The notes below the pieces were generated by a model, which was not told where the DNA came from, ran no database searches, and worked only from the letters and a program-made list of their open reading frames with translations. The position numbers were made by a program, and so were the translations under genes. This document shows, in pieces, positions 11,159-22,817 of a DNA stretch of 64,000 nt (its first letter is position 1; every line of letters starts with the position of its first letter). The stretch comes from Malania oleifera. Its lineage: Eukaryota > Streptophyta > Magnoliopsida > Santalales > Ximeniaceae. Location of the stretch: positions 57,075,457-57,139,456 of the forward strand of contig NC_080420.1 of NCBI RefSeq assembly GCF_029873635.1, given 5' to 3'.

Positions 11159-12600
11159 TTGATAGAGAGTGATCCTCAAGCATTTATTGCCAACCTAGTA
11201 ATGTAGCCTACTTTATAGGAAAGGATTAAGACAGCTCAGAGAGATGACGCAAAATTAGCTGAGTTGATAGCTAAGGTGTAGGAAAGACAGGGAGATGAAT
11301 TTAGTATTTCTAATGACGGGGCCTTGAGGTTCCATTCCAGGCTGTGTGTGCCTGCAAATACTGATATCAGAAGGATGATTTTAGAAAAGGCTCATAGGTC
11401 TTTGTACACAGTTCATCCAGGTAGTACTAAAATGTATAAGGATCTGCGAGAGACTTACTAGTGAAGCGACATAAAGAGGGAAATTACCGAGTTCATACAG
11501 CAGTGTTTGATGTGCCAGCAGGTAAAAGCTGAGCACCAGAGGCCGGTAGGCTAGTTGCAACTTCTTTACGTCCCAGAATGGAAGTGGGATCATGTAACTA
11601 TGGACTTTGTGACAGGTTTGCCACCGGCACTGCATGGTCGGAATGCTATTTGGGTGGTCGTTGATAGATTGACGAAGACCACTCATTTTATTCCTATTAA
11701 AGTCAACTATCCCATGGATAGAATGGTAGAGATTTATGTTTAGGAGAAAGTTTATTTTGGTGTGCCAATGTCTATAGTGTCAGACCGAGACCCACGTTTC
11801 ACTTCATGATTTTGGAGGAGCTAAGAGGCTCTAGGGTCTCGGTTATATTGCAACACGATGTCTCATCCTTAGACGGATGGCCAGACTGAGAGGGTGATTT
11901 AGATATTGGAAGATATGTTGCGAGCGTGCGTGCTAGATTTTGGGGTTAGTTGGACCTAGTATAAGTCGCTGGTAAAGTTTGCATACAATAACAGCTATCA
12001 AGCCAGCATCGACATGGCACCATACGAGTCATTGTATGGTAGGAGATGTCATTCTCCTCTATACTAGGATGAGATAGGTGAAAGGCGAGTGGTGGGGCCA
12101 GAGCTAGTGCAACAAGCATACGATAAAGTTCAGCTCATCAGAGACAGGATCAGTGTAGCTCAGAGCTGTCAGAAAAGCTACGCTGACACTCACCGCCGGA
12201 AGTTGGAATTTGAAATTGGGGACCATGTATTTTTGAAGATAAAGCCTTTGAAGGGAATTGTGAGGCTTGGGAGAAAGGGTAAGTTGAGTCCTAAGTTCAT
12301 TGGCCCTTTCGAGATACTTGAAAGAGTGGGATCAGTGGCTTATCGGCTAGCTTTACCACCAACTCTATTTAGAATTCACGAAGTATTCCATGTTTCCATG
12401 TTGAGAAAATACGTCCCAAACCCCTCCCATGTTATCATTTATGCTGAGTTAGAACTCAGTGATACTTTTGCTTATGAAGAAACTCCAGTGCAGGTTCTAG
12501 ACAGGAAAGAAAAGGAATTGCGCAATAAGAAGATTCTTTTAGTAATAGTATTGTGGAGAAATCATGTGATAGAGGAAGCTTCATAGGAACTCGAGGAGCA
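11159..12600 (+). pseudogene. Integrase and chromodomain-like tail relic
   Basis: An HHCC zinc-binding part is visible at about 11390-11525 ('VHPGSTKMYKDL', then 'CLMCQQ'). The catalytic core follows, with 'MDFVTGLP' (about 11600), 'VSDRDPRF' (about 11780) and 'TERVI' (about 11885). The last open frame (12089-12586) has the C-terminal 'GDHVFLKIKP' and 'LSPKFIGPFEIL' region, ending in a chromodomain-like 'VLWRNHVIEEAS' cut by TAG. Chromodomain tails in this clade direct insertion toward heterochromatin. Many stops (for example 11203, 11458, 11552, 11741) show it is dead. Confidence 0.85.
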
Positions 12601-12915
12601 AATACGATAGAAGTACCCGTATCTCTTCAACGGGAATCAGAAGTAATCAAAGAAAAGTTACTCGTGAATATGTAAAAATTTCTTTTATGCAGGTTAGTTA
12701 GATGTAATAATTTTTTAGTAATAGATAGTATTTTGGTTGTGGGAGAATTTTATTTTATGTGTATATGCAATCTCCAAGAACCCTGAATGTAATCACGGTA
12801 TTCCTCCGCCATAAGTGAGGGTAAGTAATAAAATAAGTAGCCCATTTTCTTTTAAAGGATGGTGTCAATACAGATAGTAAATTTCGAGGATGAAATTTTT
12901 ATAAGGAGGGGAGAA
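12601..12915 (+). other. Untranslated 3' interior and polypurine tract
   Basis: No coding after the chromodomain. The words 'ttcgaggatgaaattt' and then 'aaggaggggagaa' (12903-12915) form the polypurine tract directly before the right LTR. The same layout is found in the nested LARD-like element at 8085-8116. Confidence 0.75.
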
Positions 12916-15105
12916 TGTAGAGACCCAGTGAATTATAGCAATTAAATAATAAGAGAAATGAGAGGAAAAGGAAATTTTAACAGGGTACATAGCAGGATCT
13001 CGTCAACGAAAGCTTCGTGTTCATCAACGAAATGGCTTATTAGGATTGTCGATGGGGACACGTGTCTTGTCAACAAGGAATTATCGAGAGAGCTATTCAA
13101 AGGTTTGAAATTCATCGATGAAGGTTATGAGTTCGTCGACGAACTCCCTTATTGGCCTCGTCGACGAAATGACGTGTCTCATCAACGAAGTCAGTGGTAT
13201 AAATGGTTCAAAATCGGATTTCAACAACCATTTTTACATGCAAACCCTCCTCTCTTTCTTTCACTTCATCCTTCACCCCTTCTGTCTAAGTTTTTGGGCC
13301 TATTCTTCGACGTTTCAACGATCCGAAGCTGCTATGCTACTCCTAGGAAGATTCTCTCCATATCTGCTAGAGTGGATTGTTGATTTGGCCTACTTGGGAA
13401 CGATCCCAAAATTTGGGTAAGTTAGTTAATTTCAATTTTATTAGATTTTTTGTGTTTCTAGACTGAGAATAATATGTTAGGGAGGATAATACTGAGGTTT
13501 TATTGGAAAATATCAATTTCAGGGTATTGAGCTGGGGACCACACGAGTGTGATTTTTGGAGAAATTCGTAGGCTTTTTCATAAGTCAGGTAAGGGGATAA
13601 ACTAAGTTAGCTTTCTTATGAAAATATATTTATTATTTTATAGATTTAAATTCAGGTGAATATATATATTGTAGAATAATGATGTTGATCATAAAATATG
13701 ATTTTCATGTATAATATCATAAATATGATTTTAAAACAGATTTCATGTTTTGAATATTAACCCTTTTGTGTGGCATGAGTAACATTTACCGTTGAAAATA
13801 TGATGCTGAAATATTGTGTTTTCTCAAAATATTATGTTTTCAAAATCAAATGTTACTACTGTTTTCAGGAAGGTATTAAAATGATAAGAGAACTATGTTT
13901 AAAGTATGGTATTGAAACAGTATAAAGATTTTAAATTATGTTAAATATATGCCAGCATAAGGGCTATGATTTTACATGATATGATATGTCGGCGTAAGGG
14001 CTGCAGTTTTATATGATATGCCAGTGTAAGGGCCGAGGTTTCTATATGATATGCTATGCCAGCATAAGGGTTGCGATTTTCATGTTTTGTTATGCCAGCA
14101 TAAGGGTCGTGGTTTATACTTTATGATATGCAAAAATACATGAAAACACTATTATGAAAAATGTTATGATGAAACAACTATGCATTATTATTTGAGATTT
14201 ACTATATGTTATCAGAATCTGGTTGGTTTGGTTTAGGCTTTCATGAAGCACGGTACCATAGCTATATGATCACGATCATGTATATGTTAATGCTACCGCT
14301 TGCCGTAAGGGGCAGTGGGAGATCGGCAATCGATGTGATTTTATGGTAGTGCAGGCGTCCTTCTAGTGTCCGGACCAGGAGGGGTAGACCCATCGTACTT
14401 ACAGACTTATGTTGTTCTAGCATAACCAACCATCCATTGCTAGGTCCTGCCTTCGGGGGCCGCACAACCCAGTCATGTGGGGGTAAGACATTACACCAGC
14501 CATCTATCCATCCAGGGTGTCATTTGATGTACAGATATATAATCATATGATGATTTCATGTATGGTAAGTCAGTATATTATATCATGTTATGATAAATTA
14601 TGTTTTCCCAAATATGATATAGACATTTTTATCAACTACGATTTATATACTGTTATATGTGTAACATGAAAATACTCATGTTGCCACACACTGATATTAG
14701 TTTATTTCCTTTACTGAGAGGTGTCTCACCCCAGCTATATAAACATTTCAGGAAACCCAGATAGAAGAGCGGATAGAGCTCTATAGCGTTAGAGGTCGAT
14801 TGTTCTACCATGTCAGGAGGTAAGTCGTTATGCTAGGGTCTGATAGATTTTTGGGTTATGACCCTAGGGCACTTTTTGGTCTTTTTGGTTTGTGTATATG
14901 TATATGGTTTGGTAGAACTGTGGTATTGTGTTGGATGGATGATTTGATATGTATATGATTTTATGTTTCCAGCTGCTTAGGTATCAAAGTTGTATTTCAG
15001 GTTTATCCCTGGTACCCATGGGTCCAAGTTGATTATGTTTTATCGGGTTTATTATGTTTTGTTATTGTGAAAAAAAAATTATGGTAAAATAGGTAGGTCG
15101 TTACA
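12916..15105 (+). repeat. Right LTR of the Tekay-like element
   Basis: It begins 'tgtagagaccc' and ends 'gtcgttaca'. It is a direct repeat of 829-3018, with a TATA-like box at 13198-13203 and the short tandem repeats at about 13950-14115. It is followed by 'ccaaa', the partner of the left flank 'cgaaa'. Confidence 0.9.
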
Positions 15106-15723
15106 CCAAAAATCACAAAAAATTCAGAAAATTCATAAGAAAATGCCAAAAATATTTGTTGACATGATTTTCATTGTTTTCTTTTAATTATCTTTTTGTT
15201 ATTTCAAAATTTGAGGAAAATATAAAAATTGTTATAAAAATTTAGGAAAATTGTAGAAAATTATAAAAATATTTTGAGATTGGAAATTCATCTTTTGCAA
15301 TTTTTTTATCCCCAAATGCACTCCAAAAACCTCCTAGAGTATTATTTTTCACACTAAGAAAATTTTATAAAAATTTCAAATTCTCGAGAGTGTATTTTTC
15401 TAACTATTTTCTTGATTTCTCGATCCCTATGATTTAAAAGGAGGGGGCATAAGCTCTTCGGAGTACAGTATGCCTTGATTCTAAGGGAATATCTATATAG
15501 TATTCATTTTGTACATTTATTTACACTTTTTGGAAGGGAGTAATTTTTAAAGACCTATGAAATTTGATTTATGGGATAATTTTTTTATTAATTAGGTCTC
15601 GTTCGTAAGAACGAGCGTGTAGGGGGTGCTAATACCTTCCCCTCGCATAATTGAACTCCTGAGCCTAACTATGGTAACGTAAACCAATTCTATCCTTAGT
15701 TATGTAGTAATCAAGTGTTCTAA
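15106..15723. repeat. Tat/Ogre-like LTR fragment, middle piece
   Basis: Non-coding. It contains 'cgttcgtaagaacgag' (15600-15615), a perfect inverted repeat, and then 'agggggtgctaatacc', a phrase characteristic of plant Tat/Ogre LTRs. It is interrupted at 15723 by a solo LTR and resumes at 20057. The call rests on recalled family features and not on alignment. Confidence 0.5.
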
Positions 15724-15804
15724 TGTAGAGAAGCGAAGAATTATAGTAATTAAATAATAAAAGAAAGGAAAGAAAAGGAATTTTAAAAAGGGGTTTAGCA
15801 GGGT

Positions 15805-16000
15805 CTCGTCGACGAGTGTAAAAGTGCTCATCAACGAGCAGGGCTCTTAGGCTCGTCGACGGGGACGCGTGTCTCATCGACAAGAAATTATCGAGAGGAT
15901 TGTTTCTAGAGCCTGAAACTCGTCGAGGAGGAGAAGGTGTTCGTCGACGAACTCCCTTCATTGACTCATCGACGAGGAGATGTGTCTCGTCGACGAGGCC
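15805..16000 (+). promoter_or_regulatory. Cluster of CGTCGACGA palindromes
   Basis: At least seven copies or near copies of 'ctcgtcgacgag' or 'tcatcgacgag' lie within about 200 bp (near 15806, 15855, 15876, 15919, 15941, 15965 and 15986). They end about 15 bp before the TATATATA run at 16015. The 829 and 12916 LTRs carry more decayed versions at the same place. The layout suggests repeated protein-binding sites in the LTR enhancer. This is inference. Confidence 0.55.
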
Positions 16001-17688
16001 ACATGGTCAGCAACCTATATATATAGCCAAAAATTCACATTTCAATGCATACTTTTGTCCAAATTCACTTTCTCTCTCTAAAAGTCGGTGCTCCCTCCTC
16101 TCTAGGTTTTCGCCTCCTATTCTCCCCGATTCGACAATCAGAAGCTACCACGGTAATCTTGGGGATATTCTCTACAACCTAACTAGAGTAGAAATACGAT
16201 TTGAGTAGTTTGGGAACCGTCCCAAAACTAAGCTAAGAAGATTATTTGGGTATTTTTTTAATATTACCAGGTTTATTTGAGTTTAGATTTTGTATTATAT
16301 GAGAATATACTGGAGTTTTGTGAAGTAAAATCAAGGTATTATATTTTCAGGGATAGAGAGTTTTGGGACCCTGCAAGCATGGGTTGAGGACCCCAGTGGG
16401 TGATATTTCAGGAACCCAAATAAAATGATAAATGGTTTATAGTCTAGAAATTATGCATATGTGGATTTGGGGAGAATATGTATGTGATAATTATCTAGGT
16501 GAATTCAATTGTTTGATTAAGAAATTATACATGTGTTATCTTAGGATGTTGAAATTATGAACGCCGCATGCATGAGATTGTAAATAGCATTTAGTACTCA
16601 GATAGTCATGTAAGGGAAATATGCAATGCTAGTTAAATTAGTAATATTATCAGTAGGTTTATGTGTTTCAGAAAAGTATAGATTTTAGTATAGAGGCTCT
16701 TTATTTAGTTGTGTGGCACGAGTTAGTATAAGATCAGTATAGTATTTTTATAGCTTTCGGACATCATGATTTACAGCATATTAGTAGAAAATATTATTAT
16801 ACAGAATTTATACGAATTTCAGAATATCATGATGTACAGTGTATATATATATATGTATGTAAAAATATCTACAGATGGATAGATATTTTTAGATTTTGCA
16901 TAATCACATTTTTATGTAATATATTCAAAAAAATAAATAATACATCATTTTCAGTATACCATGATTTACAGATTTTAGAACCATAACATGTTAGATGTTC
17001 AGTATTTAACTCTTCAGATATTCAGTATTCAGATTATACAGCACATTCAGATCAGTTATTTCATGTTATGGTTATTTCAGTTATATCATAATCATGGTAA
17101 AATGGTAATATAGAAATATCAGTTATATATACATATATAGTATCAGACCCTGATGGACCAAATCAGTTTTCAGAGCATGGTACCATAACTATTTTCAATT
17201 CAAAGTGCAACCACATAACTCAGATAGTATGTGGATTTTCAGTAGTCAATCATGCCTATGTTGTGGACAGACTCCCCGTTAGTTAGGGTTGAGGAGGCCG
17301 ATCTGACTTTTGGAGTTCAGTTGACTTATCCTGGTCGGCCAGCCAGTGATAGGTTCTACATGCGGGCCACACAACCCTGTCATGAGGGGTTAAATCATGA
17401 CTTTCAGTTATCCATCCAACGAAGTTTTCTCAATTGTTATATATATCCAAATTTATAGAAATCGTAGACATACCTATAAATATTAGAAGTATTATGAATA
17501 GAATATTCAGAAAAATAGTTTATGTTAAGTAACATAGGTATGAACTATACTATGTATTATTTATACGTGTTTCCTCGGACTTAGTTATTTGCTATACTTC
17601 TAAATCAAATTTTACAATTATGTAAACTCATTTACCACACACTGGTAATAGCATATTTCGTCTTACTGAGAGTTTTCTCATCCCAGTA

Positions 17689-19672
17689 TGTTAGCTTTGG
17701 TGCAATCCCAAGAGGAGGGTGAATTGGGTATTTAAAAATTATCACCTAGGTCCATCGATTTAACAACAGTATTACACAACCTAGGGTCAGTCTATGCAAT
17801 TAATAAATAAACACACACGTGCAGTAAAGTAAAGTGCAGAAAAAGTAAACGATACACGCGATATGTTATCAAGGTTTCGACCAAAGTGCCTACGTCCCCC
17901 CCTTGGCTACACTAGCACAAGGATTCCACTATGGCTCACTTAAATGGGTGGAGCGGCACCTAATACAATACGCCTTACCAGGGTGGTGCACCTAACTTTC
18001 CTAACCGGGTCTAAACCAAACCAGGACTATTCCACATGGCTAGTCTCCCTCTTCAGGCCCACGCCTAGAATACAACAAATGATATGAAATTTTTGTACAC
18101 AGAAATACGCTTCTTCAAAAGCAAATATATGCACCAATATAGCTCAAGCAATATTGCAAGAACGTATGATATGTAAATATGCTTAGTACTCTAATGTGTG
18201 CTAAACACTCAAATAGGTATCGATAATCAATCTAGATCAAGAGTGTATATGTAAGCAGGATTTGAAATACAATATTTGAATATCACAATATCATATCAAA
18301 GTTTCAAATATGCTAGCAAGTTGATTCAAACAAACTCAGCAAGATGTTCTCAATATGCTAAGCACAAGGAGTGTTTAAATGCAAACTATGAAAATGATTT
18401 TTCCACAAAAAAATATAGGCTTAAGTAACTTGCAATGACAATGCAAGAACCACAACCCACTAAGTCTTCCCACTCAAGATTCATCAAATAAAATCGGTGG
18501 AAGAACTTAATGTTATACTCTTAAATAAAATCAACCAAACAATATAGCATATGAGAGTACTAGCTAGGAAGATTAAGCACAATCACTTTTGAAAAACTCA
18601 CAACACTTACAAGATCAAGGAAAATGAAGTTTTGGAGTGTTTGGGAGTAGTATAGGCTAAAAAATGATTTTTGAATTTGAGAAAATTTTGGCCCTAATCA
18701 AATTGCTAATCAATGCTACTTATTGCAAATGAACAAGTATATATAGGCAAGGAGAAATTTTTGACCGTTGGGCACTCAATGGGGATAATTAGAAAAGTTT
18801 AAAATAGGTTTATAAAAATTAACCCAGTTTACCCCTTTTAATTTTAGTAAAAAATTAATTTAACCAGTGAGTTTTGGGTGCCCGGTCTGAGGTTCGGGTG
18901 CCCGAATAGACTAAGTCAAAAAATCAGTTTTTAAAGGTTCGGGTGCCCGAAGTCAGGGTCGGTTGGCTGAACACAAGACATAATGTTTCTGTCAGCAATT
19001 TGGGTTCCCGAAGCTAAGTTCGGTTAACCAAACTAGCCTCTTCGGTCGCCCGATGTATTTTTTAATGCGAAGGTTCGGGCACCCGGGTTGATGAAAAGTG
19101 TTCTGATACGGGTTCAGGTGACCGAGGAAGATATGTTCATTTTGGTTCTGTTGCATGAATAGAAAGTCAACAATTTGACTTGTCCAGGGTTCGATCACCC
19201 GAGGCGTTTTAAACGCCACAGGTTCGATCGCCCGAGCTCTCTCAAGATTTTCAATTAAATTCCAATTTTGCCTTATTTAATTCCTTGATATAATAAGTGA
19301 TGTTGGGGAATGTGTTGTGCATATGTGTAGGGACTTAAGGTCTTTTCTAAGGCCGTTTTGAGATAGTCCCAAAAAAAGTTGGCATAGGGTGCCCTAAGGT
19401 CCTTTGGCTCCCTATGGTCAAACTACGATCTTGTTGAGCATACCTACCTATCATGCATGATGCAAATTATTACAAGTCATAGGAGTGTAAAGTCCATAAT
19501 AATATTACATCCCAAAATGAAGAAAGTGAAAAAGAATTACAAATACAACACAAACTTCTTCATTCACTGGCACAAACACTGCACGCCATCATGATATGTC
19601 TTTCAGTTCGAGTACGCGCACAAGGTGAACCTGCGTGCAAGACAAAATTGGGTGTGACCTATCAGGTCAACA
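17689..19672 (+). mobile_element. Solo LTR of the 'aatcccaagaggagggtg' family, copy 1
   Basis: 1984 bp beginning 'tgttag' and ending 'gtcaaca', with the perfect duplication 'cagta' at 17684-17688 and 19673-19677. It shares the head 'aatcccaagagg' and the block 'aggttcg(a/g)cca' plus 'cctacgtcc' with the copy at 56630-58504. Non-coding; no primer site or second LTR. TG/CA ends and a 5-bp duplication fit a solo LTR. The parent family cannot be named from sequence. It interrupts the solo LTR at 15724-20056. Confidence 0.82.
18890..19245 (+). repeat. Array of 'ggttcgggtgcccga' palindromic motifs
   Basis: About eight copies of an imperfect palindrome like 'ttcgggtgcccgaa' occur in the core of this solo LTR, separated by short unrelated spacers. 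Variants include 'ttcggttaacc', 'ttcgggcacccg' and 'ttcgatcgcccga'. At the same relative place the second family member carries a different palindromic word. Confidence 0.75.
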
Positions 19673-20056
19673 CAGTATTCCATTATTTTTCAGGTGAACC
19701 AAATAGGCGGGCAGATCAGGCTCGCAAGTGAAGGGGATTGCAATACTGCCCCATTTGGAGGGTAAGTATTTTGGGTAGTCACTTTTTGAGTAGTCCCTGG
19801 ATCCAGATGAGGGAATTTTGGGAATGGTTAAGTATGTATATTTTGGAGAGATACTGACTCTCTAGTATTGTATATATTTGATGTGGATTTTTGCTTTCCG
19901 CTTTCTGTTGCATAGGTAGTTTATAGTTATATAGGTTCCACGGTCCTTACCTGGTCTGTGATGACTTTATGGTTTATATTAGAAAGTATCAGAACGGTGA
20001 CATTTTACAATTTATATATGTGGGGGAAAAAATGGCATGAAAATCAGGTCGTTACA

Positions 20057-20288
20057 TCTAACCACACTCCAAAAGGTTAGTGGTAACTCCACACACTTTG
20101 TTTTCCATGAAAATCACATTTTCAAAATCCATACACTTAATTTCACTATCATTTTTGAGTTGTCCCAAGTTCGCGTCGGGGAACATCACGACATTTCTAT
20201 TTTTTAATGACCTTTTTTTGGGTATTTTCCATTTTAACTAAAAGCTAAAAAAATGTTTACTAAATAATGCTAGTGACAATAACAAATA

Positions 20289-20289
<1 letters not shown>
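20057..20289. repeat. Tat/Ogre-like LTR fragment, right piece, then AT-rich sequence
   Basis: The piece resumes after the 'tctaa' duplication. It holds 'ggttagtggtaactccacac' and 'cgtcggggaacatcacgaca', wording typical of the end of Tat/Ogre LTRs. Beyond about 20200 only AT-rich sequence is seen. Confidence 0.45.
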
Positions 20290-20319
<30 letters not shown>

Positions 20320-20321
20320 AA

Positions 20322-20363
<42 letters not shown>

Positions 20364-20394
20364 CAACAACAGCAACAACAACAACAACAACAAT
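20290..20394. repeat. Compound microsatellite AAG/AAT/AAC
   Basis: (AAG)11 passes into (AAT)12, then (AAC)11 with one AGC. Shorter AAC/AAT runs recur near 20490-20510, and a G run of about 11 lies at 20634-20644. Confidence 0.95.
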
Positions 20395-20744
20395 TATAAT
20401 AATGCTGATAACTTAAAAAATAAATCAATAAAAATATTTTTTTGAATTGTCTTAATATTTTAAACCAAAAAAAAACTTTAGTGTAATAATAACAACAACA
20501 ATAATAATAATTGAAATTAAAAATAATGAAAACAAAAAAAATGATTGTCTTTATTGGTTTTTCATGCTTTCAATTTTTAAATAGAAAATTTTAAAAAAAA
20601 AATGGTACACCATTTTTTCACGCAAAAAATATAGGGGGGGGGGGGAAAAGAAAAATTGTAAATACAATACAAACCATACAAAACTCACTTGGGCGGTGTT
20701 TAACCTAAGAATCTTCACAAAATAGGGTTTTACCACCATGCTAT
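20395..20744. other. AT-rich spacer, no gene seen
   Basis: Short A and T tracts, a second AAC/AAT run and the G tract. The open frame on the minus strand here is driven by poly-T and poly-G and has no recognisable domain. Confidence 0.6.
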
Positions 20745-20912
20745 GTGTCACGGTCCCACATTGGAAGTGTACGAGAGAGATCTTGGGCTTATAAGGATGA
20801 TTTGGACTTGAACTATGTGAGACGCCTTTTATAGGACAAACCCATGAGGCCAGTGGACTAAAGTGGACAATACCTCACCGAAGTTGGGTCTAAGACCATT
20901 ACACTATGCCTA
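20745..20912 (+). repeat. Dispersed 'gtcacggtcccacattgg' repeat, plus orientation
   Basis: It starts 'gtcacggtcccacattgg' and runs through 'gagatcttgggcttataagg', 'ccttttataggaca' and 'caatacctcaccg'. The reverse complement of the same order of words occurs twice at 53973-54131 and 54245-55075. Non-coding, class not recognised. Clear ends or duplications were not found. Confidence 0.65.
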
Positions 20913-22817
20913 TGGGTCCCCAATGTGTCATCAGAGCTGTTCCTCCTAACCCAAAATCTCCATTGAAACTTGCTCCTTCTCTCTCTCTCTAAACTTGTGA
21001 ATAGAAGAAGAAGAAGAAGAAGATGATTATGATGATGATGATTATGATACTGTTGGTGGAAGCACACCATGGGTCACACATGAATCTTGGTTATAACCTA
21101 CATGGATGAAATAACCATTGCTCTCTATGTGTGCATATGACGAGATTCATACATTGGTATTAATGCATGATGCTCAAGAATAGAGTCTATGCAAAGCCTA
21201 AAAACTTTATGAAATCAAAGAGGGAATATAGAGTAACAATGGATCTTCGATAAGCCTCCACTCTTAGCTTTCTTTCTAATCCTCCTTCTCACCAATATGC
21301 CTTTCCTAGCTCGCTTTTAGGTTTTTGCCCTCAAAACTATATTTTCCTAAAGAATACCCCTCAAAATAAACTTTTCATTAATTAATGTAGACCTAGCCTT
21401 AGTCCTAATTTAAGACAACTTATTTAAAATAGACTAAATTTAATTTCATAGGTAAACAAAAGATGGTCCAACGCCCTAGGATATAGGGAAATTGAAGATT
21501 GGGGTTAGCCTGAAGAAAATAAGTGCTTATAAGGATCATTAACAAAAATTCTAGGGATAAAGTAACAAAAAGGATGTTCTTGGCCATTTGGCTGAGTTCT
21601 TAGTCTATCTACATATAATTTTGAGTACTAAAGACTTTCTTAACTTCTTAATATCCCTATGAAAAAATGAGACAAAATTACTATGGATTTATTATGAGAT
21701 TGCCTAGGACACTGCAAGGTGATGATGGAATATGCATGGGTAGTTGTTAATTAGTTATCAATGTTTGGACATATTTTGATGTCTAGATTATGGACTCCTT
21801 ATTTGCTATAAGTTAGAGGTATATTGTAGTGATTTCGGCTAAATTGGCACCTAATGACTTATTGCAAGATTTTAGTAGAGTTTAAAGTGGACTATAGATA
21901 TGCAGTAGAGTTATGTGGAGTAGTTAGTTGTAATTTTGGAAAAGAAATAAGGAGAGAAAGTTGTTGCTTGAAAACCAAAAAGTGATGTTGAAATACCTTA
22001 TGTGCTTGTGTTATTCAAATGAGTTTATCTTCATGATTTCTGATAATATTGAATTTCAATATCATTTGTTTAAGAAATTAAGTTGGCATAATTTTTTCAA
22101 ACTCTATGTTGAAATATAGATGCCTTATAGACACATCTATAGACACTATGTTATACCTATAAAAAAATCTATGGACTCTATGATACCTATAAACACTCTA
22201 AGTTTACCAATGGATGCATGTATGGACGACCTATTATGAAAATATAAGAACTTTTGCAGATGTTGTTATGAATTTGTAAGAACTGTCTATAGAAGATGTT
22301 TTGAATTTTTTAGAACTTTCTATAGATGATCTATTAATGCATCTATAATCAGGAAAACTAGAGAAAGATATATTTTGTTGCTACTCAATTATTTATGATT
22401 ATTTTGTCAAAATACCAACTTATTTAACCAAGATATGGTTATTAAATATGAATTTAAACATGATTAGTTACTTTTGTCACATTATATTTGAATCTCTATT
22501 TGGATACTATTCTTCCCTTAACATGATATTAATATGGATTTTTTTTATAGCCTTTAATCTAAAATATTCTTGCTATATTCCTCTTGAAAGATAAATCTAG
22601 CATAATTTGACTTTGAGCTTCATTGTCTTGAGAATGAAAATTTTCTAGAACAATTCTATTTTGTTGTCGTAAGAAATATGTTTTGTTCTTTGAGTTTCCA
22701 TAAATTCAAATTTGAATTTATTTATTTATTTTTTGCATTAACTCTTGCTATTATATGAAGCATGCTCTACCATTTGAGTTTCAAAGCTCCAAATTCAAAT
22801 TATTGCATTAACTTAGG
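20913..22817. other. AT-rich region, no gene recognised
   Basis: It contains CT and GAA microsatellites (near 20973-21025) and an ATG/ATT run. The rest is AT-rich sequence with no frame longer than a few dozen codons and no recognisable element ends. Short direct word repeats occur near 22110-22330 ('tatagac', 'agaactttc'), but no clear unit could be defined. Confidence 0.5.

Larger units (their letters stand above)
829..15105 (+). mobile_element. Degenerate Ty3/gypsy retrotransposon, Tekay/Del-like, with nested insertion
   Basis: A complete but dead LTR element. It has LTRs at 829-3018 and 12916-15105, a primer-binding site directly after the left LTR, and a purine-rich tract before the right LTR. 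The internal order is gag, protease, RNase H, integrase and a C-terminal chromodomain-like tail, as in plant chromoviruses. The flanks are 'cgaaa' (824-828) and 'ccaaa' (15106-15110), a 4/5 matching 5-bp target-site duplication. The first LTR base pair is mutated from TG to AG. The interior is split by the younger element at 5051-10650, and the reverse transcriptase core is missing. All reading frames carry stops and shifts, so it cannot be autonomous. Confidence 0.88.
15724..20056 (+). mobile_element. Solo LTR of a Tekay-related gypsy family, carrying a nested insertion
   Basis: It begins 'tgtagagaagcgaagaatta' and ends 'caggtcgttaca', matching the termini of the LTRs of the 829-15105 element. 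It is flanked by the perfect 5-bp duplication 'tctaa' (15719-15723 and 20057-20061). No primer site, coding region or second LTR is present, so it is a solo LTR left by LTR-LTR recombination. After removing the insert at 17689-19672 it is about 2.35 kb. It has a TATATATA box near 16015 and a dense cluster of CGTCGACGA palindromes upstream of it. Confidence 0.9.

Noticed and set aside
18890..19245. CRISPR-like array because of regularly repeated palindromic words
   Set aside because: Repeat words are short and variable, spacers differ in length, and the array lies inside a plant LTR with its own target duplication.
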